DNA of 7,233 bases from Bryobacterales bacterium. GTDB lineage: Bacteria > Acidobacteriota > Terriglobia > Bryobacterales > Bryobacteraceae. How positions within the stretch are numbered: the first letter of the stretch is position 1; every line of letters starts with the position of its first letter. Under the pieces are notes generated by a model. It was not told where the DNA came from. It saw nothing but the letters and a program-made list of their open reading frames with translations, and did not search any database. The translations under genes were made by a program, and so were the position numbers. This document shows positions 1-5,503 of the stretch, piece after piece. Location of the stretch: assembly GCA_009697495.1 (NCBI GenBank), contig SHUN01000141.1:1-7233 (forward strand). The letters run 5' to 3'.

Positions 1-560
1 CGCGGCGCGCGGCTGTTTCCGCCGATCATGCCGTAGTCGCCATGCATCGCAACCGCCAGGAAGCCCGCATACTGCGGAGTCGCTTTGACGTCTTTCAGAA
101 CGGGGAGCAGCGTCCACGTTTTGCCACCATCGTTGGTCTCCCAAGCCGACTTGAAAGCGCCGCCCGCCCATCCCTTTGTTGCCGACACAAACTGCATCTT
201 CATGATGTTCTTCGTGCCGGAAATCTTCGTCCACTCGCGCCCGCCCTCGTCGGAACGCCAAACGCCGCCCGGCGTGGATATCCAGCAAACTTCATCCGTG
301 AAGCAGGCAAGCGACAGCGGCTCGTCCTTCAGCTTGACCTGATCCCACGACTTGCCGGCGTTGGCTGTCACCAGGGCGACCGGTCGCTGCCGGCCCTTCT
401 CAGTCAGAATGCCGATCGCGATACCGCGCTGATCGCCGGCGAATTCAATGGCGCGCAGCAACAGGGAGGACTCGTCCTTGTCGTGCTGATAGGCGACGTT
501 CCACTTATCGGCGGCGATAACTGGCAGGAGTGTGAAAATGGCGATAGCGGCGATGCGCAT
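1..560 (-). CDS. Secreted BNR/Asp-box (YCF48-like) beta-propeller protein, C-terminus cut by window edge
   Basis: Reading the minus strand from the ATG at 560-558 gives an open frame of 186 codons that runs off the left edge. The N-terminus (MRIAAIAIFTLLPVIAA, then DKW) looks like a Sec signal peptide with cleavage near residue 17, so the product is probably periplasmic or exported. Three Asp-box repeats of the form S/T-x-[DN]-x-G-x-x-W are visible: TANAGKSW (65-72), SDEGGREW (103-110) and TNDGGKTW (142-149). Between them, KGWAGG (129-134) resembles the GWAxG segment of YCF48-type repeats. Such blades form beta-propellers seen in sialidases, YCF48 and many acidobacterial secreted proteins; no catalytic residues can be assigned, so the function is unknown. 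It starts 7 nt after the GAF gene stop with no clear Shine-Dalgarno sequence, suggesting one operon with coupled translation. At least one or two blades must lie outside the window. Confidence 0.85.
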   Translation of the reverse strand, partial: MRIAAIAIFTLLPVIAADKWNVAYQHDKDESSLLLRAIEFAGDQRGIAIGILTEKGRQRPVALVTANAGKSWDQVKLKDEPLSLACFTDEVCWISTPGGVWRSDEGGREWTKISGTKNIMKMQFVSATKGWAGGAFKSAWETNDGGKTWTLLPVLKDVKATPQYAGFLAVAMHGDYGMIGGNSRAP

Positions 561-567
561 GGGTATC

Positions 568-1164
568 TTAAACGGAGCCGGCCAGGACGCCGCCGGCGAG
601 AATTTGTTCGATGGAAAGCGTTCGCTCCAGCGCGTCGCGATCCAGACGGGCGAGCAGCAATAGACAGCCTACTTGTTCACCGACTGTGGTGAGAAGTTCC
701 ATTTCGTCGCCGGTGTAGGAGTGGGGCTGGCGGTGCTGGACATTCAGGACGCCGACAACACGGTTGCGGGCGATGACGGGCGCCGAAAGAAAGGCTTCAT
801 AGGTATCAGCCTCCAGTTCGGAAAACGCTTTGAAACGCGGGTCGTTGAAGGCATCTCGGGACAGCGCAACCAGTCGGCGATTACGGGCGACCCAGCCGGT
901 TAGGCCTTCCTGCATCGATAGCCGAACGCGGCCGACGGCGGAGGCGGGCGCTGCGTTGGAGGCGCACAGAACAAGCTGCGGACCATCGGTGAGGTAGATG
1001 ATGCAGGAGTCGCACTCCAGGTATTCGACGAGCAAGGCGACGATACTTTGGAGTACCTGTTGCAACGTGGATTCACGGACCATCAGGCGGCTGATGCGTT
1101 GGAAGAGGTGCAACTCCTCCTCCAAACGGGATAGGCGGAGTTCAAGATCGCGGAGTTTCGGCAC
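568..1164 (-). CDS. GAF-domain sensor-like protein
   Basis: From the GTG at 1164 this encodes about 198 residues. A charged, leucine-rich segment at 4-30 looks like a short coiled coil. The rest matches a GAF domain at about 32-170: GLTGWVA (87-93), NDPRF (107-111), FLSAPV (125-130) and GVLNVQH (138-144) are typical GAF strand and turn signatures. GAF domains bind small ligands or chromophores or act as dimerisation modules. No output domain (kinase, GGDEF, HD-GYP or full ANTAR) follows; the tail of about 28 residues is too short. The ligand is not predictable, and I see no Cys in a phytochrome-like position. An in-frame ATG at 1215 would add 17 residues unlike the start of this family and would run over the opposite gene's promoter, so I prefer the GTG at 1164, which lies 7 nt after an extended -10. 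The gene is followed closely by the propeller gene. Confidence 0.85.
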   Translation of the reverse strand: MPKLRDLELRLSRLEEELHLFQRISRLMVRESTLQQVLQSIVALLVEYLECDSCIIYLTDGPQLVLCASNAAPASAVGRVRLSMQEGLTGWVARNRRLVALSRDAFNDPRFKAFSELEADTYEAFLSAPVIARNRVVGVLNVQHRQPHSYTGDEMELLTTVGEQVGCLLLLARLDRDALERTLSIEQILAGGVLAGSV

Positions 1165-1180
1165 CGCCCTTATTATCACA
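1165..1180 (-). promoter_or_regulatory. Putative extended -10 promoter for the GAF gene
   Basis: The minus strand reads TGTGATAAT (1180-1172): a TGn extension followed by GATAAT, 5 of 6 matches to the sigma-70 -10 box. The -35 position at 17 nt (TTTCAC) is poor, so the extended -10 would have to carry it. Transcription would begin about 7 nt further on, at or next to the GTG at 1164. This supports that start codon and a leaderless message. It was identified by eye from consensus only. Confidence 0.4.
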
Positions 1181-1183
1181 GGG

Positions 1184-1211
1184 TTGGGGACGGCGTGAAA
1201 ACAGTTACAAT
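1184..1211 (+). promoter_or_regulatory. Putative promoter for the methyltransferase gene
   Basis: The plus strand carries TACAAT at 1206-1211 (5 of 6 to the -10 consensus) with TTGGGG at 1184-1189, spacer 16 nt (3 of 6 to -35). The ATG at 1220 is only 8 nt beyond the -10, so the transcript would start on or next to the start codon. The two divergent promoters lie back to back, with their -10 boxes 28 bp apart. Confidence 0.35.
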
Positions 1212-1219
1212 GCAAAAAG

Positions 1220-1942
1220 ATGCCGTCAATCGCCGAGGTCGTTCGGACGCTGAGCGCGCCCGACGCCGATGCCGCCTCCTACTTGGACTATCACCGGCGG
1301 CGGTACGAATTTCTGCTGAACCTTGTGTCCAGTGTGCTGCGAGGACAGACGCCGCGCGATGGGGAGCCCTTGCGTGTTTTGGATGTGGGCATGTCGCACC
1401 AGACGCGATTGGTACGAGCCGTTTTTCCAGATGTTACATTGTCGACGCTGGGCTTTTTCGACCATCGGTTTGAGCAAATGGCCGACGTGGAGCACACTGC
1501 ATTCGACTTAAACCTGTCGAATGACGAAACGAAGTGGCCGGCGCTGGAGCCGTTCGATTTCATCCTGTTCGCCGAAGTCATTGAGCACTTGTATGTCCCG
1601 CCGACCTGGGTGCTGCGGATGTTGCGGGCGCTGCTACGGCCGGGCGGCGTGCTGTTAATTCAAACGCCGAATCCGGTGAATCTTGCCCGCCGGCTGGCGT
1701 TGTTGGGCGGGAAAAGTCCTTTCGAAATCATTCGCGACGACGCGACCAATCCGGGGCATTATTGCGAGTACACGGTGGAGCAGTTGCTCTATCTGGCCAA
1801 GGTCGTGGAGATGGATGTCTTGGAGTACTCGGTGAAGAATTACTTCGGAGCGCGGAAGCCGCTGTATAACCTGGTTTGTAATGTCTTTCCGGGCCGGATG
1901 GCGGAGGGAATTACGATGCTGTTGCGGCGGCCTTACTCATAG
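1220..1942 (+). CDS. Class I SAM-dependent methyltransferase of unknown substrate
   Basis: The product is 240 residues with a Rossmann-type methyltransferase core of the UbiG/Methyltransf_11/23 kind. The glycine-rich SAM loop is RVLDVG (52-57) followed by MSHQT rather than the usual GxGxG, so motif I is degenerate. The acidic motif FAEVIEHL (117-124) is strong, and the post-III segment LLRPGGVLLIQTPN (138-151) is classic. The stretch GHYCEYTVEQLLYLA is typical of the substrate-side helices in methyltransferases acting on lipids, sugars or small metabolites. No membrane span or signal is present, so it should be cytoplasmic. There is no convincing Shine-Dalgarno (only AAAAAG directly before the ATG). 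It ends 286 nt before the B12 operon, with a riboswitch and a possible promoter between them, so it is probably not part of that operon. A corrinoid-related role is not supported. Confidence 0.85.
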   Translation: MPSIAEVVRTLSAPDADAASYLDYHRRRYEFLLNLVSSVLRGQTPRDGEPLRVLDVGMSHQTRLVRAVFPDVTLSTLGFFDHRFEQMADVEHTAFDLNLSNDETKWPALEPFDFILFAEVIEHLYVPPTWVLRMLRALLRPGGVLLIQTPNPVNLARRLALLGGKSPFEIIRDDATNPGHYCEYTVEQLLYLAKVVEMDVLEYSVKNYFGARKPLYNLVCNVFPGRMAEGITMLLRRPYS

Positions 1943-1968
1943 CGCAACGCGTCGATGGGATTAACGAG
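1933..1968 (-). pseudogene. Vestigial 3' end of a MacB/ADOP (FtsX-family) permease
   Basis: On the minus strand the bases 1968-1933 read LVNPIDALRYE followed by TAA. Endings of the form (V)(D/N)P(I/M)xALR(Y)E-stop are characteristic of MacB-like and acidobacterial 'ADOP' FtsX permeases. Upstream on that strand the sequence immediately becomes the promoter and riboswitch of the B12 operon, so nothing else of such a gene remains. It overlaps the last 10 nt of the methyltransferase. I infer a deletion scar from a formerly convergent permease gene. The match is short, so chance resemblance is possible. Confidence 0.35.
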
Positions 1969-1984
1969 TGAAAGTTTCGTTTTT
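1963..1984 (+). terminator. Weak candidate terminator after the methyltransferase
   Basis: AACGA (1963-1967) can pair with TCGTT (1977-1981) around a 9-nt loop, with Ts running 1980-1984. The stem is short and AT-rich and part of the T run is in the stem, so this is a weak intrinsic terminator at best. It is the only hairpin-plus-T candidate between the methyltransferase stop and the riboswitch. Confidence 0.2.
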
Positions 1985-1994
1985 CCCAGCAATC

Positions 1995-2003
1995 TGCTAT
2001 CCT
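1995..2003 (+). promoter_or_regulatory. Putative extended -10 promoter of the B12 operon
   Basis: TGCTATCCT at 1995-2003 reads as TGn plus TATCCT (4 of 6 to the -10 consensus). TTTCGT at 1975-1980 is a poor -35 at 17 nt spacing. Initiation would fall near 2009-2011, just where the riboswitch 5' strand begins, which is the main reason for preferring it. Confidence 0.35.
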
Positions 2004-2007
2004 CAAG

Positions 2008-2180
2008 ACTTCCAAGGTACGCCCTCTTTCGGGGGCGTTGAAAAGGGAACCCGGTTCGATTCCGGGACTGTCCCGCAGCGGTAATTGGGAACGACAATTG
2101 CAAAACACACTGGCCCTCAACACGGCTGGGAAGTGGCAATCGGTAGGCCGCCCATAAGTCCGAAGACCTGCCTCCGGAAC
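2008..2180 (+). ncRNA. Cobalamin (B12) riboswitch aptamer
   Basis: The conserved core is unmistakable. AAAAGGGAACCCGG begins at 2041, followed by a five-base-paired stem (CCCGG/CCGGG) around L5 and then GACTGTCCCGCAGCGGTAA to 2084. The B12 box AGTCCGAAGACCTGCC ends at 2172. Supporting pairings I can draw are AGGT (2015-2018) with ACCT (2166-2169) closing the aptamer, TTCC (2010-2013) with GGAA (2176-2179) beneath it, a perfect hairpin CGCCCTC/GGGGGCG at 2020-2037 with a TTTC loop, and GGGA (2045-2048) with TCCC (2071-2074). This RNA family binds adenosyl- or other cobalamins and normally represses B12 uptake or synthesis genes. It sits 48 nt upstream of a B12 receptor gene. No U-tract terminator follows, so regulation is probably translational. 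Which cobalamin form it prefers cannot be read by eye. Confidence 0.95.
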
Positions 2181-2228
2181 AGCTACCAAAGCTGACTTCA
2201 CTTTGCTCTCGCGGAAGGGGCAGGGCTC
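2167..2228 (+). promoter_or_regulatory. Riboswitch expression platform and ribosome binding site of the receptor gene
   Basis: GGAAGGGG (2213-2220) lies 8 nt before the ATG at 2229 and is the likely Shine-Dalgarno. Bases 2217-2224 (GGGGCAGG) can pair over 8 bp, one of them G-U, with CCTGCCTC at 2167-2174, the 3' end of the B12 box. Between them a small hairpin CAGCT/AGCTG (2180-2194, loop ACCAA) can form. The aptamer strand and the ribosome binding site could therefore compete or communicate. The actual ON and OFF folds need computation, because the simplest reading (site masked when the aptamer is open) is opposite to the usual repressive logic. Confidence 0.6.
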
Positions 2229-4661
2229 ATGAGCCACAAGTCTATTCTTACGTTCGCGGTGTTTCTCAACGCCGCTCTATTACACGCGCAGTTCCCCGTC
2301 AGGGGAACCGTGCAAGACCCGCAAGGGAAGATGATTGATGGCGCGAAACTCGTGCTGTACAGCCAGGGCGCGTCCACGCCATTGGCGCGAACGCGCAGCC
2401 AGAATGGGGAATTTGTGTTCCCCGATTCCGGGCCTGGCGAGTATCTGTTGGAGGTCTCAGCGGCCGGGTTCCAGCGCGCGTCGCTCCCGGTCAACGGAGG
2501 AAAGTCCACTACGGTTCGCCTCAAAGTCGCGGGAGTGGATCAACACGTTGTCGTCACCGCCGAAGGCGCGGCCCAGACGATTGACCAAGTCTCGAAAGCG
2601 GCCAGCGTGATCGACGCGGCGGAGATCGCGCAGCGGAATGAGTACAGCTTGAGCGAAGTGCTCCGCGACACGCCGGGAGTGCTGATTCGCAATCTCGGCG
2701 GACCCGGCCAGGCGACTTCCGTGCGCATACGAGGTCTGCGCGCGGATGCGACCGCGGTCCTGATCGACGGACTGCGCTTCCGCGACGCGGCGTCCATTTC
2801 GGCCAGCGCGGAGGCCTATCTATCCACGTTCAACGTCATCGCTTTTGATCGCGTGGAAGTGCTCCGCGGATCGGGTTCGTCATTGTACGGGACCAACGCC
2901 GTGGGCGGTGCCATCAACGTGGTCACCGACGCCGGCGGCGGCTCGGCGCATGGCGGCCTGCAGATGGAGGGTGGCACGCTGGGCCTGATGCGTGGTCGCG
3001 CCACCATCGCCGGCGGCATCATGGACAACAAGCTGACCTATTCCGCCGGGCTCCTGCATTTGAACGTGATGAGCGGCGTGGATGGCGACGACCGCGCGCG
3101 TAGCAGCGGCTTTCAGACCTTCACCCGTTATGCGTTCAAGCCGACGGCTTCGCTCGCCGGGCGCGTGTTTTTCTCCGATGATTTCGTCCAGCCGAATCTA
3201 AGCCCGACGACATCGGGACTGCCGGCCGCCAACATTCCGTCGTCAACGATTATTCCGGCCATCGCGCTTGCCCCCGATCAAGTGCTACGTTCCACTCTGG
3301 GCCTGCCCATCACGGCGGGAAACGCCACATTTATTCCGGGCCGGAATGACCCCGACAACCGCCGCTCCTCGCGGTTCTGGACGGGCGCGTTGATCTACCG
3401 TCAAGCCATTCACCCGATGGCCGAATGGGTGACTAGTTATCAGCGAGTGCACACAAACCGCATTGGCATGAATGGTCCGGCGGGCCCGGGCTTCCAGCCG
3501 TTGGTGTCGAATCACAGCCAGTTTGTTGGGGATATTGATACGGTGGACTCGAAACTCCTGTGGCGCCCGCGGCAATGGTTCGCTCTCACCGGCGGCTACG
3601 AGTTCGAACGCGAAGGGTATCTGAACCTCGATGACAACCGCGTCTCCGGCCCCAGCCGCGTGCGCACACGCACGCTCGCTGAGCAGCGCTCGAACGCCGT
3701 TTATTTTGCCAATCAAATCACGCTGGCCCAACAGCGCCTGCAGATTTCGTTCAGCGGCCGGGCGCAAAGGTTTACCCTCGACAAGCCGTTTTTCGACTAT
3801 TCGGGCGTCGTGAATAATTACGCGCGCGTGCAGGCCGTAACGCCGCCCCGAGCCATGACCGGCGACGTCGCCGTCTCCTATTTCCTCCCGCGCTCGGGCA
3901 CGAAATTGCGCGTCCATGGGGGCAACTCCTATCGCGCGCCGGGACTCTACGAACGCTACGGCACGGGGTTCTTCTACAACTCCGTATCGAACGCGATTGC
4001 CTTCAGCCCGTATGGCGATCCGCGCCTTTCGCCGGACCGCTACAACTCGGTGGATGGCGGCGTCGACCAATATCTTTTCCAGGACCGCGTCCGTCTCAGC
4101 GGCACCTGGTTCTATACACGAACTGTGCAAGTCACGCAGTTCGATTCGTCAGCCAACAGCGTCCGCCCAGGGCAGGATCCGTATGGACGCAGCTTTGGCT
4201 ATTACAATGGCGCGGGCGGTTCGGCGCGCGGCGGCGAGTTGACCGCGGAAATGCGGCCCGTGCGCGGCACGTTGTTCCGGGCCTCCTACGCATACGTGAA
4301 CGCCGACACCAGCCAGGACAGCACGGTCCGCGGTGTATGGAGCGCCCTCGGAGTGCCCGCGCATTCCTTCATGGCGATGGTGAATCAGCAACTCGGACGG
4401 AAGACGGAAGTCACCGTCGATCTCTATCGATCGTCGAACTACTACGGGCCGCTGTTTGCGGGCTCGCGGACTCGGGCGTATGAGTTCGCCGGCGTCACAA
4501 AGATTGACGCTGTGCTAAATCGTGTATTGTGGAGCGGCGACAAATATACGTTGAAAGGATACGCGAAGGTGGACAACATGCTGCATCAGCGGTATTTTGA
4601 AAACGGCTTCCTCGCGCCGCGGGCCTCGTTCCTGACGGGCCTTCAGGTGTTGTTCAAATAA
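2229..4661 (+). CDS. btuB: TonB-dependent outer-membrane receptor for cobalamin (BtuB role) with N-terminal carboxypeptidase-regulatory domain
   Basis: The protein has 810 residues. The signal peptide is 1-20 (ends ALLHA, then QF). Residues 22-101 form a carboxypeptidase-D regulatory-like, Ig-like domain (RGTVQDPQGKMIDGAKLVL, GEFVFPDSGPGEYLLEV). DQHVVVTA at 104-111 is a TonB-box-like segment. The plug follows at about 120-235 (LSEVLRDTPGVLIRN, SVRIRGLRADATAVLIDGLR, FDRVEVLRGSGSSLYGTNAVGGAINVVT). The rest is a 22-strand-type barrel ending in VLFK, with an extracellular loop insertion at about 322-382. It would import a substrate across the outer membrane using TonB energy. B12 specificity comes from the riboswitch upstream and the BtuFDC genes downstream, not from the plug alone. 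E. coli BtuB is about 600 residues; the extra length is the N-terminal domain and loops. Its stop overlaps the next start by 1 nt. Confidence 0.9.
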   Translation: MSHKSILTFAVFLNAALLHAQFPVRGTVQDPQGKMIDGAKLVLYSQGASTPLARTRSQNGEFVFPDSGPGEYLLEVSAAGFQRASLPVNGGKSTTVRLKVAGVDQHVVVTAEGAAQTIDQVSKAASVIDAAEIAQRNEYSLSEVLRDTPGVLIRNLGGPGQATSVRIRGLRADATAVLIDGLRFRDAASISASAEAYLSTFNVIAFDRVEVLRGSGSSLYGTNAVGGAINVVTDAGGGSAHGGLQMEGGTLGLMRGRATIAGGIMDNKLTYSAGLLHLNVMSGVDGDDRARSSGFQTFTRYAFKPTASLAGRVFFSDDFVQPNLSPTTSGLPAANIPSSTIIPAIALAPDQVLRSTLGLPITAGNATFIPGRNDPDNRRSSRFWTGALIYRQAIHPMAEWVTSYQRVHTNRIGMNGPAGPGFQPLVSNHSQFVGDIDTVDSKLLWRPRQWFALTGGYEFEREGYLNLDDNRVSGPSRVRTRTLAEQRSNAVYFANQITLAQQRLQISFSGRAQRFTLDKPFFDYSGVVNNYARVQAVTPPRAMTGDVAVSYFLPRSGTKLRVHGGNSYRAPGLYERYGTGFFYNSVSNAIAFSPYGDPRLSPDRYNSVDGGVDQYLFQDRVRLSGTWFYTRTVQVTQFDSSANSVRPGQDPYGRSFGYYNGAGGSARGGELTAEMRPVRGTLFRASYAYVNADTSQDSTVRGVWSALGVPAHSFMAMVNQQLGRKTEVTVDLYRSSNYYGPLFAGSRTRAYEFAGVTKIDAVLNRVLWSGDKYTLKGYAKVDNMLHQRYFENGFLAPRASFLTGLQVLFK

Positions 4662-5503
4662 TGCGCGCGGCGCTGCTACTGCTGGCAACGCTTGCGGCTG
4701 CGGCCGCGCCGCAACGCATTGTATCCACGGCGCCCAGCTTCACCGAAACGCTTTTCGCCATCGGCGCGGGCGCGCGCGTGATCGCCGTGTCGACCTATTG
4801 CCACTATCCCGCGGCGGTTGAAAAGCTGCCGCGGATCGGCACCTATTTGCAGCCAAACGTCGAAGTGATCGCGCGGTTGAAACCGGATCTGGTGCTGGTG
4901 CACGCGGAACAAAAGTTGGTTGTGGCGCAGTTGACCGGGTTGGGGATCAGGACGCTGGCGCTCCACAATACGACGCTGGAAGATACGCTGGGGACGATCC
5001 CCAAAGTGGGCGCGGCGATCGGGATGCCAGCGCAGGCAGCGGCGCTGGAGAAGAGTTTGCGATTCCGATTGGCGACGATTGAAAAACGCTATGCGGGCCA
5101 CGCGGCTCGTCCGCTCCTGTTCATCGTCGGCAGAACGCCGGGGCGTTTGGATGGTATGATCGCCGTCGGCAAGGGTTCCTATTTGAACGATCTGATCCGC
5201 GCCGCGGGCGGCCGAAACGTGTTGTCGGATTCACCAGTGGCCTATCCCACCATTTCGATTGAAGGCGTGATGCGCCTTGATCCTGACGTCATCGTCGACA
5301 TGGGCGACATGGCGGCGACAGTGGGCATTTCGCCGGAACATAAACTCGCGGTGGAGAAGCTGTGGGCAGGCCAGCCGGCCATTCGGGCTGTGGCCCGAAA
5401 AAAAGTATTCGCGGTGGCGGCGGATATTTTCGTCGTGCCGGGTCCGCGCGTAGTGGAAGCGGCGGAGGCGTTCGCGGCGATGCTGCATGGCGGGACGCCG
5501 TGA
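4661..5503 (+). CDS. btuF: Periplasmic corrinoid-binding protein of an ABC transporter (BtuF role)
   Basis: The product has 280 residues. The first 16 (MRAALLLLATLAAAAA) form a signal peptide with no lipobox cysteine, so it should be soluble in the periplasm rather than a lipoprotein. The mature part is a helical-backbone binding protein of the Peripla_BP_2/BtuF-FhuD type: RIVSTAPSFTETLFAIGAG (19-37) with VIAVSTYCHYP, then LKPDLVLVH in the first lobe, and in the second lobe LNDLIRAAGGRNVL, SIEGVMRLDPDVIVDMG and FVVPGPRVVEAAEAFAAML. It captures the substrate released by the receptor and docks on the permease. The ATG is embedded in the receptor's stop (TAATG), giving a 1-nt overlap and likely translational coupling. 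A related ferric-siderophore binder would look similar; the riboswitch decides for cobalamin or a related corrinoid. Confidence 0.9.
   Translation: MRAALLLLATLAAAAAPQRIVSTAPSFTETLFAIGAGARVIAVSTYCHYPAAVEKLPRIGTYLQPNVEVIARLKPDLVLVHAEQKLVVAQLTGLGIRTLALHNTTLEDTLGTIPKVGAAIGMPAQAAALEKSLRFRLATIEKRYAGHAARPLLFIVGRTPGRLDGMIAVGKGSYLNDLIRAAGGRNVLSDSPVAYPTISIEGVMRLDPDVIVDMGDMAATVGISPEHKLAVEKLWAGQPAIRAVARKKVFAVAADIFVVPGPRVVEAAEAFAAMLHGGTP

Noticed and set aside
42..692. A 216-codon plus-strand open frame at the left end
   Set aside because: It lies antisense to the signal-peptide/Asp-box protein and the GAF gene, both with clear family motifs; its translation is Arg/Gly-rich with no recognisable domain.
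1165..1215. Longer GAF protein starting at the ATG at 1215
   Set aside because: The added 17 residues are not GAF-like, the segment contains the best -10 box for the gene, and it would run through the opposite gene's promoter.
2051..2066. A tRNA-like T-arm (GGTTCGATTCC inside a GC stem)
   Set aside because: No acceptor stem, D-arm or anticodon arm can be placed around it, and its flanks match the cobalamin riboswitch core exactly; it is P5/L5 of the aptamer.
2180..2194. Intrinsic terminator after the riboswitch (CAGCT/AGCTG hairpin)
   Set aside because: The stem is only 5 bp and is followed by mixed sequence without a T run, so termination is unlikely.
3285..4130. A 281-codon minus-strand open frame inside the receptor gene
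   Set aside because: GC-rich codon usage on the plus strand opens the opposite frame; the translation is Ala/Arg/Val-rich with no motif, while the sense frame is a continuous barrel sequence.
5362..5499. Upstream extension of the ATPase frame adding 46 residues
   Set aside because: It lies wholly inside the binding-protein gene in another frame, the residues are Gly/Arg-rich filler, and ABC homology begins just after the GTG at 5500.
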